From positions 620,001 through 684,000 of the forward strand of contig NZ_JACIEQ010000001.1 of the NCBI RefSeq assembly GCF_014196965.1: a DNA stretch of 64,000 nucleotides, read 5' to 3'. The position numbers and the translations under genes are program-made. Under the pieces are notes generated by a model. It was not told the DNA's origin and did no database searches. It was given only the letters and a program-made list of their open reading frames with translations. Positions within the stretch are counted from its first letter, which is position 1; every line of letters starts with the position of its first letter. Source of the DNA: Actibacterium naphthalenivorans (GTDB lineage Bacteria; Pseudomonadota; Alphaproteobacteria; Rhodobacterales; Rhodobacteraceae). Shown here in pieces: positions 34,856 through 44,947 of this stretch.

Positions 34856-35734
34856 TTAATCCAGCACGTCCACGTCGACCGACTGCCGCGTGGTATGCGC
34901 CCCCGACGACCGCGAAACCCCCTTCACCGGGGCCACGTCGGAATAGTCGCGCCCGCGGGCGATCACCACGTGATCCATCGAAACGTGAACGGCGTTCGTG
35001 GGATCGTATTCGACCCAGCCCATTTCATGGCCGCACCAGGCCCGCACCCAGGCATGCATCGCATCCGCGCCTTCCAGCCGGGGCTGCCCTTCGGGCGGGA
35101 CCGTCCGCAGAAAGCCGCTGACATATCCGGCGGGCATGCCCAGGCTGCGCAGGCAGGTGATCATGATATGGGTGAAATCCTGACAGACGCCGTGGCGGTT
35201 GGCGAAAGCCTCGGAGGCGGGCGTATCGACGGTGGTCGCCTCCGCGTCGAATGTCATGTCACGGTGCAGCGCCTGCCCGAGCGCCTCGACCGCGTCAAAG
35301 GCGGTGGCCGCGTTGGCGGTGGCCTCGATGCCATAGGCCTCCATCTCCGGATCAAAGGCGATGCGCGGCGACGTCCCCAGGAAATGATGCGGCGCCCATG
35401 GATCCAACTCGCGGTAATCGGCGACTTCGCGTTCAAGCAGATCCAGCCGCGGCGACATATCGAGCCACCCGCCCCGCAGCATCCGCTCGACCCGCGCCTG
35501 CACCGAAAACAGGGTGGTCTTGTGCGGGGTGTCGAACACCACCTCGTTGGTCACGTTCTGAAAGAAATCGCTCCCGCCCAGCCATTCACGCGGCTGCGGT
35601 TCGATCGTCAGACTGCCCGCGATCAGCCGCTGTTCAAGGGGCAGATCGGCAGGCATCAGGCGCAGCAGGTTGCGCCCCGACGCGGCGGGCCGATCGTAGC
35701 TGTATTCGATTTCCATGCGGATATCGTAGATCAT
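34856..35734 (-). CDS. Transglutaminase-like cysteine peptidase (short form)
   Basis: A 292-residue protein with the bacterial transglutaminase-like N-terminal beta domain (YDIRMEIEYSYDRPA) followed by the core. The catalytic triad is visible: Cys in HGVCQDFTHIMI, His in DAMHAWVRAWCG and Asp in EYDPTNAV. Such proteins are probably peptidases or amide-transfer enzymes. The ATG is 7 bases after the ATP-grasp protein stop, on the same strand, so the three genes 34856-41483 form one unit known in many proteobacteria. No signal peptide is evident. Confidence 0.88.
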   Translation of the reverse strand: MIYDIRMEIEYSYDRPAASGRNLLRLMPADLPLEQRLIAGSLTIEPQPREWLGGSDFFQNVTNEVVFDTPHKTTLFSVQARVERMLRGGWLDMSPRLDLLEREVADYRELDPWAPHHFLGTSPRIAFDPEMEAYGIEATANAATAFDAVEALGQALHRDMTFDAEATTVDTPASEAFANRHGVCQDFTHIMITCLRSLGMPAGYVSGFLRTVPPEGQPRLEGADAMHAWVRAWCGHEMGWVEYDPTNAVHVSMDHVVIARGRDYSDVAPVKGVSRSSGAHTTRQSVDVDVLD

Positions 35735-35741
35735 GGCCAGC

Positions 35742-38132
35742 CTATCGCAGATATGCGTGGGTCAGGTTTTCCGACACGCTCAGGATCTCCGTCGACAGCC
35801 GCGCCAGAAAATCGCCATCGACATCTTCGGGGTTTTGCAGCGAAAGATCGGTATGGGCCCGCAGCACCGAGCGCTGAAGCCCCGAGAGCCGCCGGTGCGG
35901 CGCGTTGCCCGGCAGAAACTGCAGATGCTGCCGGATCTCCTCAAGCTGAAACAGAACCGACCGGGGGTTGAGCCCGTCAAGCGCCAGCAGGTCCAGAACC
36001 GTGCCCCTGTCGGTGGATACCGAATAGCGGCGCCGGTGCGACATGGCGCTGTCGCCGATCTCGATCACCAGATCGAGCGCGCCCTCGGCGGCGTCGGGAT
36101 CGGAAAAGGCCAGCAGGCTGCCCGTCATGTTCGCGGCACGCTCCAGCGCCCGCCCGATCGACAGGAAGCGCCAGCCGTTGAAGCGGTACATGTTATCCTG
36201 CACAAGCCCCGAAAAGCCCGATACCTGCCGCAAAAGCCGGCCCATTGCCCGTGCCGCATCATCGCCGGGCGCCACCTTGCCGATCAGCCCCCGCGTGGTT
36301 TCCATCAGTTCGCTGAGCGCGGCCGAACCATCGACGGAAAACCTGTCGCGCACATGCCCCGCGCTTGAATTGGCGGCCGAAAGCGCGCCCATCAGGGCAT
36401 CGGGGATGGGCTCGTCCGGGTCGACCCCGAGCCCGGCCAGATAGGTCGCGATCGCCGCCGGCAGCGGCGCCTCGGGGTTGGCGGTTTCGGCCAGGCGGGC
36501 GTGATAGGCGCGCAGGATGCGCAGCATATGCTCCGTGCGCTCCACATAGCGGCCCAGCCAGAACAGGTTGTCCGCGGCACGGCTGGGCAGCGCGCCGGGC
36601 TGGTTGCGGTCCACGGTTTCGGCGGCGCGCGGCAGCATGGTCTCGCTCTGTGCCCGGCGCGCGCCGATCACCCAGACGTCGGACACCAGCCCGCCCTTCT
36701 GCATCGCCAGCCCGGTCGACGCATCCGACAGGCCGATCCGCGCGAAGCCGCCCGGCATCACCTGCCAGCCGCTGGCGGTGCGCGCCAGAAACACCCGAAG
36801 GCTCATCGGCCGGGGCTGCAGGCGGCCGTCCACAAAGGCGGGGGTCGTCGAAAGCTGCACCTGTTCCTGCCCCACCAGGCGCGGGCCGTCATGGGCGATC
36901 CGCGCGGCAAGCGCCTCGGCGCCCAGATCCTGCGGCAGCATGTCCTCCAGCTCGAAGGCCAGGCCGGTGGAATAGGCCCCGCTGATCGTCATCCCCCGCG
37001 CATTGGCCTGCACATAGGCCCGCTCCTTGGCGCCGCCGCACCACCAGGTGGCGATATTCGGCATGCGCAGCGGTTCATCCAGCAGCACCCTCGACAGTTT
37101 CGGCAGGAACGCCAGAAAGGCGCGCGCCTCCAGAACCCCGGCCCCCAGCGCGTTGACCATGGTGACAGACCCGTTGCGCAGCGCCCCGACAAGGCCCGGC
37201 GTGCCCAGCCGCGACCCTTCGTTCAGCTCCAGCGGATCGGCCCATGAGGCATCCAGCCGCCGCCACAGAACCGAAATCGGCTTCAGCCCGTCGACCGTGC
37301 GCACCATGAGCCGCCCGCTGTCCACGACCAGATCCTCGCCCTCCAGCAGCATGAAGCCCAGATAGCGCGCGATATAGGCATGTTCGAAATAGGTATCGTT
37401 CATCGGCCCCGGCGTCAGGATGCCGACACGGCTGCTTTCGCTGGCGCGCAGCCCCATGAGCGCATCGCGAAAGGCGCGGAAGAAGCCGGCCAGCCGGGTG
37501 ACATTGGCATTGTCATAAAGGCCCGAATAGACACGCGCGGTGGCGATGCGGTTTTCCAGCGCGAAACCGGCGCCAGAGGGCGCCTGCGTCCGGTCACTCA
37601 GCACCCACCACTGTCCTTCGGGGCCGCGGCCGATGTCGAAGGCCACGAAATGCAGGAAATGCCCCGAACGCGGCCGCACCCCGACCAGCGGGCGCAGCCA
37701 GTCGGCGTTCTGCGCCACCAGCGGCGGCGGCAGGTGGCCCTCGGCGACCAGCCGGTTGTCGCCGTAAAGATCGGCCAGAACCGCCTCCAGCAGATCGGCG
37801 CGCTGGGTCAGGCCGGCGGCGATCTCATGCCACTCGGCCTCGGCGATCAGCACCGGCATATGGCTCAGCGGCCAGTCGCGGTCGCTTGCCTCGGCCGGGG
37901 CATAGCGGCGGTAGAACACTCCGGCGTCGCGCAGATACTGGTCGCCCCGGCTCATCCGGGTGGCCATGTCCTCGGGGTTGATCCGCGCCAGCCGCTGCAT
38001 GAAGGCCGACCAGACCGGGCGCACCTGCCCGTCGGGCCCGAGCAGTTCGTCGGGCACCCCGTCGGGGCGGCGGTAGGCGCTCAGAAACGCCGCCAGCGCG
38101 TCGGTCGACATGTCCTCCCCCTGCGCTTTCAT
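35742..38132 (-). CDS. Circularly permuted ATP-grasp / alpha-E domain fusion
   Basis: A 796-residue fusion. The N-terminal two-thirds resembles the circularly permuted ATP-grasp type 2 domain (MPVLIAEAEWHEIAAGL, NAMNDTY-like GPMNDTYFEHAYIARYLGFMLLEGEDL, VTMVNALGAGVLE). The last third is the helical alpha-E domain (RAADNLFWLGRYVERTEHMLR ... RFSVDGSAALSELM). Comparative genomics by Iyer and co-workers predicted these as peptide amidoligases working with transglutaminases. ATG at 38132 is used; a second ATG seven codons in, right after GGGGGAGG, is possible. It overlaps nothing but follows the upstream stop by 3 bases. Confidence 0.85.
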   Translation of the reverse strand: MKAQGEDMSTDALAAFLSAYRRPDGVPDELLGPDGQVRPVWSAFMQRLARINPEDMATRMSRGDQYLRDAGVFYRRYAPAEASDRDWPLSHMPVLIAEAEWHEIAAGLTQRADLLEAVLADLYGDNRLVAEGHLPPPLVAQNADWLRPLVGVRPRSGHFLHFVAFDIGRGPEGQWWVLSDRTQAPSGAGFALENRIATARVYSGLYDNANVTRLAGFFRAFRDALMGLRASESSRVGILTPGPMNDTYFEHAYIARYLGFMLLEGEDLVVDSGRLMVRTVDGLKPISVLWRRLDASWADPLELNEGSRLGTPGLVGALRNGSVTMVNALGAGVLEARAFLAFLPKLSRVLLDEPLRMPNIATWWCGGAKERAYVQANARGMTISGAYSTGLAFELEDMLPQDLGAEALAARIAHDGPRLVGQEQVQLSTTPAFVDGRLQPRPMSLRVFLARTASGWQVMPGGFARIGLSDASTGLAMQKGGLVSDVWVIGARRAQSETMLPRAAETVDRNQPGALPSRAADNLFWLGRYVERTEHMLRILRAYHARLAETANPEAPLPAAIATYLAGLGVDPDEPIPDALMGALSAANSSAGHVRDRFSVDGSAALSELMETTRGLIGKVAPGDDAARAMGRLLRQVSGFSGLVQDNMYRFNGWRFLSIGRALERAANMTGSLLAFSDPDAAEGALDLVIEIGDSAMSHRRRYSVSTDRGTVLDLLALDGLNPRSVLFQLEEIRQHLQFLPGNAPHRRLSGLQRSVLRAHTDLSLQNPEDVDGDFLARLSTEILSVSENLTHAYLR

Positions 38133-38135
38133 GGC

Positions 38136-41100
38136 CTAGATCCCGGGCATCCGGCGCAGATCCAGCGTCATCGGAAATTCCCGGTGCGGGGTCTCGTCTG
38201 GCGGCAGGTAGGCGTCGGGGGTATGGCCGCGCGGCTCGAACCGCGCCAGGCGGCGGGCCTCGGCCTCATTGCCGTTGACCGGGAAGGTATCATAGCTGCG
38301 CCCGCCCGGATGGGCCACGTGATAGACGCATCCGCCCAGCGCGCGACCGGTCCAGGTGTCGAAGATATCGAAGGTCAGCGGTGCGTTCACCGGCAGCACC
38401 GGGTGCAGCGCCTGCGCCGGCTGCCACGCCTTGAAGCGCACCGCGCCGACCGACACGCCGCCGGTTTCGGTTTTCTGCAACGGCACCCGGCGCTGGTTGC
38501 AGGTGACGACATAGCGTTCCGGGTCGGTGGTGGTCAGTTGCACCTGCAGCCGTTCCACCGAACTGTCGGTATAACGCACCGTGCCGCCGATCGCGCCGGT
38601 TTCGCCCAGCACATGCCACGGTTCCAGCGCCTGCCGGATTTCCAGATGCACGCCTTCATATTCCACTTCGCCGCAGAACGGAAAGCGGAACTCTGCCTGC
38701 GCCTTGAACCAGTCGGGCGACAGATCGAACCCATGCTCCCGAAGGTCGCGCAACACGTCGAGGAAATCCTCCCACACGAAATGCGGCAGCATGAACCGGT
38801 CGTGCAGCCGCGTGCCCCAGCGGATCGGGTGCCCGCCCAGCGGGCTTTGCCACATCCGCGCGATCAGGGCGCGGATCAACACCTGCTGGGCCAGGCTCAT
38901 GCGCGGGTCGGGGGGCATCTCGAAGCCCCGGAACTCGATCAGGCCAAGCCGGCCGGTGGGGCCGTCAGGGGAATAGAGCTTGTCGATGCAGATCTCGGCG
39001 CGGTGGGTGTTGCCTGTCACGTCGATCAGGATGTTGCGCAGCAGCCTGTCCAGCAGCCAGGGCATCGGCGGCGTGCCCTGCCCCGGACGCGGGATCTGCG
39101 CCAGCGCGATTTCCAGCTCATAGAGGCTGTCATGCCGGGCCTCGTCGATGCGCGGCGCCTGGCTGGTCGGGCCGATGAACAGGCCCGAGAACAGGTAAGA
39201 CAGGCTGGGGTGCCGCTGCCAGTGCAGGATCAGGCTTTTCAGCAGATCGGGCCGGCGCAGGAACGGGCTGTCCAGCGTCGTCGCGCCGCCCACCACCACA
39301 TGGTTGCCGCCGCCGGTGCCGGTATGGCGCCCGTCGATCATGAATTTCTCCGCCCCGAGCCGCGTCTGGCGCGCCTCTTCATAGACGGTTTCGGTGGTGG
39401 CCTTGCATTCGTCCCAGTTGGCGGCGGGGTGGATGTTCACCTCGATCACGCCGGGGTCGGGGGCCACGCGGATCACGTTGAGGCGCGGATCATGCGGCGG
39501 CGAATAGCCTTCGATATGCACCGGCAGGCCCTGCCGCGCCGCCGCCGCCTCTGCCGCGGCCACAAGCTCCAGGTAATCCTCGACCCGTTCCACCGGCGGC
39601 ATGAACACGCACAGCCGCCCGTCGCGCGGTTCGACCGAAATCGCGGTGCGCACGGCGCCGCCGATCGTGCCCAGTTCCTGCTCGACCACATCCTGCTGCC
39701 CCGTGCCCTCGGCGTCTTCGATCTTGGTCACCCGCTGGGTGTGATCCGCCGAAATTTCCGGCCCGCCCGCCTCCTGCGGCTTGAAACCGGGCAGCGGCCC
39801 GCGCGGTTCGGTCGGGTCGGCGATGTTGGTATAGGGGTATTGAGAGGCCGGCACATGCGGCAGGGTGCCCAGCGGCAGGCGATAGCCCACGGGGCTGTCA
39901 CCCGGCACCAGATAGATATGCCCGCGCCGCACCTTCCATTTTTCCGAGCGCCAGCGCCGCCCGCCCGCCCTGGCCTGCCAGCGCTGCACCGGCAACACGA
40001 AACCCGAAGGCTCGGTCAGCCCGCGCCCGAACACCCGCGCGATGCGGTGCCGTTCCTCGGGGTCTTTCAGCTTGGAATTTTCCGGCGTCACATTCTCTGG
40101 CAGATTGGCTTCCTTGATGATCCATTCCGCCGGGTCCTCGAAGGCGGGAGCGACGAAATCAGGCTCCAGCCCCAGCGCGCCGGCGATGTCTTTCATCAGG
40201 GTTTCGGCACTGTCGGCATTCGCCCCCGTCTGCGCCCCTTCGCGGGCGATCAGATCGGGATTCTGCCAGATCGGCGCGCCGTCCTTGCGCCAGTAGAGCG
40301 AGAAGGTCCAGCGCGGCAGGCTTTCGCCCGGATACCACTTGCCCTGCCCGTAATGCAGAAACCCGCCCGGCGCGAAGCGATCGCGCAGGCGGCGGATCAG
40401 CAGATCGGCACGCTCGCGCTTGGTGGGGCCGACGGCGGCGGTGTTCCATTCGTCACTTTCGAAATCGTCGATCGAAACGAAGGTGGGCTCGCCGCCCATG
40501 GTCAGGCGCACGTCGCCCTCGGCCAGTATCTTGTCCACCTTCGCGCCCAGCGCATCCAGCGCGTTCCAGGCATCGTCGGAGAACGGCTTGGTGATACGCG
40601 GATGTTCGGCCACCCGCGTCACGCTCATGTCGAAATCGAACGTCACCTCGGCCGGGCTGGCCATGCCGGTGATCGGCGCGGCGTTGCGGTAATGCGGCGT
40701 CGCGGCCAGCGGAATATGGCTTTCGCCAGTCAGCAGGCCCGAGGTCGGATCCAGCCCGATCCAGCCGGCGCCGGGGATGTACACCTCGCACCAGGCGTGC
40801 AGGTCGGTGAAATCGTGATCCGTGCCCGACGGGCCGTCCAGCGCCTCCAGATCGGGTTTCAGCTGGATCAGATAGCCCGAAACGAACCGCGCCGCAAAGC
40901 CCAGATGGCGCAGCACCTGCACCAGAAGCCAGCTTGAATCGCGGCATGATCCCTTGCCGACATGCAGCGTTTCTTCGGGCGTCTGCACCCCCGGCTCCAT
41001 CCGGATGACATAGCCGACCTGGTTGGCGACATGGGCATTCAGCCCGACAAGGAAATCCACCGTCCGCTCTTCCGAGCGGTCGATGCCGTTCAGAAACTCC

Positions 41101-41483
41101 TGCAGCGCCTGCCCCGCGGGCTCTGCGGTGCGATAGATCGACAGATCCGGCAGAATGTCGTTGGAATAGTCGAAGGGCCAGTGTTCGGCGCTGTCTTCCA
41201 CGAAGAAATCAAACGGATTGTAGACCGACATGTCGGCCACCAGATCAACCTCGATCTTCAGCTCGCGTACCGGCTCGGGGAACACATAGCGCGCCAGCCA
41301 GTTACCATATGGATCCTGCTGATAATTCACGAAGTGATCCGCCGGGCTGACCTTCAGTGAATGCGAGATCACCCGCGTGCGGCTGTGCGATGCGGGCCGC
41401 AGCCGGATGACCTGCGGCCCCAGCGTCACCGGACGATCGTATATATAGTGGGTCAGATGGTGAATGGCGGCTTTGATGGACAT
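38136..41483 (-). CDS. Large transglutaminase-like protein with DUF2126
   Basis: About 1115 residues. The N-terminal transglutaminase-like part has the catalytic Cys in [20 protein letters not shown], His in [12 protein letters not shown] and Asp in GLDPTSGLL. The long C-terminal DUF2126 follows ([67 protein letters not shown]). The ATG at 41481-41483 is preferred to an upstream TTG because a GAGG precedes it and the fold starts there. First gene of the three-gene operon. Likely a peptide bond-forming or -cleaving partner of the ATP-grasp protein; no experimental function is known to me. Confidence 0.88.
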   Translation of the reverse strand: MSIKAAIHHLTHYIYDRPVTLGPQVIRLRPASHSRTRVISHSLKVSPADHFVNYQQDPYGNWLARYVFPEPVRELKIEVDLVADMSVYNPFDFFVEDSAEHWPFDYSNDILPDLSIYRTAEPAGQALQEFLNGIDRSEERTVDFLVGLNAHVANQVGYVIRMEPGVQTPEETLHVGKGSCRDSSWLLVQVLRHLGFAARFVSGYLIQLKPDLEALDGPSGTDHDFTDLHAWCEVYIPGAGWIGLDPTSGLLTGESHIPLAATPHYRNAAPITGMASPAEVTFDFDMSVTRVAEHPRITKPFSDDAWNALDALGAKVDKILAEGDVRLTMGGEPTFVSIDDFESDEWNTAAVGPTKRERADLLIRRLRDRFAPGGFLHYGQGKWYPGESLPRWTFSLYWRKDGAPIWQNPDLIAREGAQTGANADSAETLMKDIAGALGLEPDFVAPAFEDPAEWIIKEANLPENVTPENSKLKDPEERHRIARVFGRGLTEPSGFVLPVQRWQARAGGRRWRSEKWKVRRGHIYLVPGDSPVGYRLPLGTLPHVPASQYPYTNIADPTEPRGPLPGFKPQEAGGPEISADHTQRVTKIEDAEGTGQQDVVEQELGTIGGAVRTAISVEPRDGRLCVFMPPVERVEDYLELVAAAEAAAARQGLPVHIEGYSPPHDPRLNVIRVAPDPGVIEVNIHPAANWDECKATTETVYEEARQTRLGAEKFMIDGRHTGTGGGNHVVVGGATTLDSPFLRRPDLLKSLILHWQRHPSLSYLFSGLFIGPTSQAPRIDEARHDSLYELEIALAQIPRPGQGTPPMPWLLDRLLRNILIDVTGNTHRAEICIDKLYSPDGPTGRLGLIEFRGFEMPPDPRMSLAQQVLIRALIARMWQSPLGGHPIRWGTRLHDRFMLPHFVWEDFLDVLRDLREHGFDLSPDWFKAQAEFRFPFCGEVEYEGVHLEIRQALEPWHVLGETGAIGGTVRYTDSSVERLQVQLTTTDPERYVVTCNQRRVPLQKTETGGVSVGAVRFKAWQPAQALHPVLPVNAPLTFDIFDTWTGRALGGCVYHVAHPGGRSYDTFPVNGNEAEARRLARFEPRGHTPDAYLPPDETPHREFPMTLDLRRMPGI

Positions 41484-41652
41484 TTTTGTTTTGGCCTCGT
41501 TGAATGTGTTCAACCTTCCACAAATCCAAAGCTTAGACTATCCGGTTTTTTTCGCATCCGCAGAATGGCCGCGCGGCGCGGCGATTTCGGCGGGTGCACT
41601 CGGGGTGAAACCGTGGCAGGCTGGGTCGGTCACAAACGGAGAATCGCACCGC

Positions 41653-42432
41653 ATGCCCGGCATTGCCCTGATCGTCTTCACCGATCTTGATGGTACGTTG
41701 CTGGATCATGACAGCTATTCACATGCCGCCGCCGCGCCCGCCCTGCGCCAATTGCGCGACAAGGGCGTGCCGGTGGTGCTGGCCAGTTCCAAGACCGCGG
41801 CAGAGATCGCGCCATTGCGGGCAGAGCTCGGGTTTTCCCACGTTCCGGCGATTGTCGAAAACGGGGCCGGCGTTCTGGCCCCCGGCGCCGGGGCGGACGG
41901 TGGTGATGCCGATTATGCCCGGCTGCGGCGCATTCTGGCCACGTTGCCGGCAGAGCTGCGCGCGGGCTTTCAAGGCTTTGGTGATTGGGGCCCCGAGGGT
42001 ATCGCGCGGGAAACCGGGCTTTCGCCCCAGTCCGCCGCGCTCGCCGCGCGGCGCAGTTTTTCCGAACCCGGCCTGTGGTCGGGGGCGGCAGATGCAAGGC
42101 AGGCCTTCCTTGACGCGCTGGCGGCACATGGCGTGCGGGCGCGCGAGGGCGGGCGGTTTCTGACGCTGTCCTTCGGCGGCACCAAGGCCGCGCAGATGGG
42201 CGCGATTGCCGCGCGATACGGCAACCCTTTCATCGTGGCGCTTGGCGACGCCCCCAATGACACCGAGATGCTGGAGCGCGCCGATCTCGGGATCGTCGTC
42301 GCCAATCCGCACCGCGCACCACTTCCGGATATGGCCGGCGAAGACGCCGGCCATATCCGACGCACAACAGAACCCGGACCTTCGGGATGGAACCGTGCCA
42401 TGTTAGACGTTATCGTCGAGCGTGGCATTTGA
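41653..42432 (+). CDS. HAD-family mannosyl/glucosyl-3-phosphoglycerate phosphatase
   Basis: A 259-residue HAD-IIB hydrolase of the MPGP/YedP type. Motif I is FTDLDGTLLD, motif II VVLASSKTA, the substrate cap holds IVENGAGVL, and motifs III/IV are GGTKAAQ and ALGDAPNDTEML. ATG at 41653 begins the motif-I strand; earlier codons of the open frame have no homology. A GT81 transferase gene follows 15 bases later, so this enzyme should remove phosphate from the glycosyl-3-phosphoglycerate made by that protein, giving a compatible solute. Confidence 0.86.
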   Translation: MPGIALIVFTDLDGTLLDHDSYSHAAAAPALRQLRDKGVPVVLASSKTAAEIAPLRAELGFSHVPAIVENGAGVLAPGAGADGGDADYARLRRILATLPAELRAGFQGFGDWGPEGIARETGLSPQSAALAARRSFSEPGLWSGAADARQAFLDALAAHGVRAREGGRFLTLSFGGTKAAQMGAIAARYGNPFIVALGDAPNDTEMLERADLGIVVANPHRAPLPDMAGEDAGHIRRTTEPGPSGWNRAMLDVIVERGI

Positions 42433-42447
42433 GGAGGAGACGCGACC

Positions 42448-43668
42448 GTGGCTGATTTTCACCAGAACGGAAATGTGGCGACGCTGCACAACCTCCGCAC
42501 GACAACGCCCGAGGCGCTCGCCCATGAGCTTGCGACTTTCGCCCAGACCCGCAAGATCAGCCTGATCCTGCCCTCGCTGTTCTCGGAGCTGGAGGGCGAC
42601 GCCCTGCCCCACATTCTCGACGAGCTGTCGGAGGTCTCCTATCTGCACCGCATCGTGATCGGGCTCGACCGGGCGAACGAGGCGCAATACCGCCACGCCC
42701 GGCAGTTCTTTTCGCGGCTGCCGCAGGAACATGTGGTAATCTGGAACGACAGCCCGCGCATGAAGGCGATCCACGGGCGGCTGGGCGATCTGGGCCTGTT
42801 TCCGGGCGAGCCGGGCAAGGGCCGCAACGTCTGGTTCTGCCTTGGCTATACACTGGCCTGCAAGGACAGCGCCGTGGTGGCCCTGCACGATTGCGATATC
42901 GTGACCTATTCACACGAGATGCTGGCGCGGCTGGTCTATCCGGTGGCCAACCCGAACTTTCCCTATCAACTGGCCAAGGGCTATTACCCCCGCGTGGGCG
43001 ACGGCAAGCTGAACGGGCGGGTCAGCCGGCTGCTTGTCAGCCCGCTGCTGATCGCGATGAAGAAGGTGATCGGCGACCGTGACTACCTCGATTTCCTGCG
43101 CAGCTTCCGCTATCCGCTGTCGGGTGAATTCGCGATGCGCGTGGCCCCGCTTCCCGATCTGCGCATCCCGTCCGACTGGGGGCTGGAAATCGGTGTTCTG
43201 TCCGAGGCCTGGCGCAACCTGGCGCCGAAATCGGTCTGTCAGGTCGAGATTGCCGACAACTACGACCACAAGCACCAAGAGGTGTCGGAAGACGACGCCA
43301 GCACCGGCCTGTCGCGCATGTCGATCGATATCTGCAAGTCGATTTTCCGCAAACTGGCCACCGATGGCACCGTCTTTTCCGAAGAGATCTTCCGCTCGCT
43401 GAAGGCGACTTATTACCGTTCGGCGCTGGACCTGCTGGATTGCTATCACAGCGACGCCCGGATGAACGGCCTGCATATCGACCGCCACAAGGAAGAAAAG
43501 CTGATCGAGCTGTTCGCGCGCAACATCGTCGAGGCCGGGCACATCTTTCTCGACAACCCGTCGGAAAGCCCGTTCATCCCGACATGGAGCCGGGTGAACG
43601 CCGCGGATTCAGCGCTGATGACCGACATGCTGCGCGCCGTGGCGGATGATTACGACGAATATTGCTAA
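42448..43668 (+). CDS. Glucosyl-3-phosphoglycerate synthase-like glycosyltransferase (GT81)
   Basis: A 406-residue GT-A glycosyltransferase. It starts with GTG at 42448 after a GAGGAGGA site. Features: ISLILPSLFSELEG, VIGLDRANEAQY, GRNVWFCLGYTLA, the metal-binding DCD in ALHDCDIVTYS, and GEFAMRVAPLPDLRIPSDWGLEIGVL. This matches GpgS of the type first described in Persephonella and Methanococcoides. With the adjacent phosphatase it would make glucosylglycerate (or mannosylglycerate) from an NDP-sugar and 3-phosphoglycerate, an osmolyte that also accumulates under nitrogen limitation. The donor sugar cannot be decided here. Confidence 0.85.
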   Translation: MADFHQNGNVATLHNLRTTTPEALAHELATFAQTRKISLILPSLFSELEGDALPHILDELSEVSYLHRIVIGLDRANEAQYRHARQFFSRLPQEHVVIWNDSPRMKAIHGRLGDLGLFPGEPGKGRNVWFCLGYTLACKDSAVVALHDCDIVTYSHEMLARLVYPVANPNFPYQLAKGYYPRVGDGKLNGRVSRLLVSPLLIAMKKVIGDRDYLDFLRSFRYPLSGEFAMRVAPLPDLRIPSDWGLEIGVLSEAWRNLAPKSVCQVEIADNYDHKHQEVSEDDASTGLSRMSIDICKSIFRKLATDGTVFSEEIFRSLKATYYRSALDLLDCYHSDARMNGLHIDRHKEEKLIELFARNIVEAGHIFLDNPSESPFIPTWSRVNAADSALMTDMLRAVADDYDEYC

Positions 43669-43838
43669 GGCCACGGCGGCGTACGATTTCAGGGCCGTTT
43701 CAGACCAATCGGCACATTTTCGGCAAACAGCGCTTTACCGTGAAACGCCAAAGGCACGAAGGCGCCATGCTTTGTTCACACGGCCCCGGCACGTCGCCCC
43801 GACGGGATACATCCCTCAACCGTCCGATTTCGGATATG
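43669..43838. other. Intergenic, no gene found
   Basis: 170 bases between the GT81 gene and the tRNA 3' end. Only a short palindrome TCCGATTTCGGA (43823-43834), just past the tRNA on its strand, stands out; it may help tRNA 3' processing or termination. Confidence 0.4.
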
Positions 43839-43924
43839 TGGTGCGGGCGGTGGGACTCGAACCCACACGGGGCGAACCCCTTCAGATTTTAAGTCTGATA
43901 TGTCTACCATTCCATCACGCCCGC
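43839..43924 (-). tRNA. tRNA-Leu (anticodon UAA)
   Basis: Minus-strand tRNA of 86 bases including an encoded CCA (43841-43839). The acceptor arms GCGGGCG (43924-43918) and CGCCCGC (43849-43843) pair perfectly. The anticodon stem TCAGA/TCTGA closes loop CTTAAAA, anticodon TAA at 43891-43889. A long variable arm GGGGTTCGCCCC and the T-loop GTTCGAGTC confirm a class II leucine tRNA. It reads UUA/UUG, rare codons in this GC-rich genome. Confidence 0.95.
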
Positions 43925-44206
43925 ATCTTGGCGCCGTCACTCTTACCGTCACTAGAGCCCAACGCGGCAGCCTCTGTGCAACAGCTTGGCCCCCACAGGT
44001 TTCGCCGCACGGCCCCGAGGGTTACCAATGCCAACTCGCGGGCCTCTGGTTCGGGGACAATAGGCATTGAGAGGCCGGAGTAAAGCGGGCTGGGATGTTT
44101 TCCAGCGCCCGGGCCGGCATGCGGGCCGTGCCCGCCGCCCCGCTCAAAACAGCCGCATCCGCCCGCAATGGCTTGACCTGTCGGAAAGGCAGGGTAGCGT
44201 GGCGCC
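43925..44206. other. Intergenic: tRNA promoter and rhomboid upstream region
   Basis: 282 bases without a credible gene. It must carry the tRNA-Leu promoter on the minus strand and the rhomboid promoter on the plus strand; I cannot point to clear -35/-10 boxes. Confidence 0.4.
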
Positions 44207-44947
44207 ATGTTCCCGATCCGCGATCACAACCCGTCAAGCCGCACACCCTTCGTCACCTATGCGCTGATCGCGGTGAACGTGGTTGTCTTTGTCAGTTATT
44301 GGCCCCTGTTTGCCGACCAGATGGAGCTGCAGCGGTTTTTCTATACCTGGGCGCTGATCCCGGCGGCCTTGACCGAGCACGGCGTATGGCATGGGCTTTT
44401 CACGTCGATGTTTCTGCACGGCGGGCTGATGCATCTGATCGGCAACATGGTGTTCCTGTGGATCTTCGGCGACAACCTGGAAGACGAGCTGGGGCATGGC
44501 GGCTTTCTGGGGTTCTACCTCGTCGGCGGGCTGGCGGCCTCGCTGTTTCAGATTCTGGCCGCCCCGCATTCGCCGGTTCCCGTGGTCGGCGCCTCGGGGG
44601 CGATCGCGGCGGTGATGGGGGGATATCTTCTGATGTTCCCGCGCGCGCGCGTCGATGTGCTGTTCATCTTCATCATCTTCTTCCGGATCTTCCCGCTGCC
44701 CGCCTGGGTCTTGCTGGGGGTGTGGTTCGGGCTGCAGATCTTCAGCGGCGCCTCGACACCGGCGGATGGCGGCGGCGTGGCATACTGGGCCCATGCGGGC
44801 GGCTTCGCCGCCGGGCTGGTCATGATGCTGCCCTCCTGGCTCAGGCGCGGCGGGCCGGGGTACTGGAGCCGCACCCACGGCCTTCCGCCCCACCCCGAGA
44901 AACTTTACCGCCGCACCACCATCCCCGTTGTCAGGAGGCGCAGATGA
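44207..44947 (+). CDS. Rhomboid-family intramembrane serine protease
   Basis: A 246-residue polytopic protein with about six helices. Signature elements: the L1 loop with WHGLFTSMFLHGGLMHLIGNM, the catalytic Ser in VVGASGAIAAVMG and the catalytic His in YWAHAGGFAAG. The length fits the basic bacterial rhomboid core plus a cytosolic tail rich in basic residues. It overlaps the following GFA gene by 4 bases (ATGA). It cleaves transmembrane helices of unknown client proteins in the inner membrane. Confidence 0.92.
   Translation: MFPIRDHNPSSRTPFVTYALIAVNVVVFVSYWPLFADQMELQRFFYTWALIPAALTEHGVWHGLFTSMFLHGGLMHLIGNMVFLWIFGDNLEDELGHGGFLGFYLVGGLAASLFQILAAPHSPVPVVGASGAIAAVMGGYLLMFPRARVDVLFIFIIFFRIFPLPAWVLLGVWFGLQIFSGASTPADGGGVAYWAHAGGFAAGLVMMLPSWLRRGGPGYWSRTHGLPPHPEKLYRRTTIPVVRRRR

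Noticed and set aside
37380-40937. A 1185-codon open frame on the plus strand
   Set aside because: Antisense to the ATP-grasp and DUF2126 genes, whose motifs are clear; the composition (His, Arg, Gln, Gly) is that of a shadow frame.
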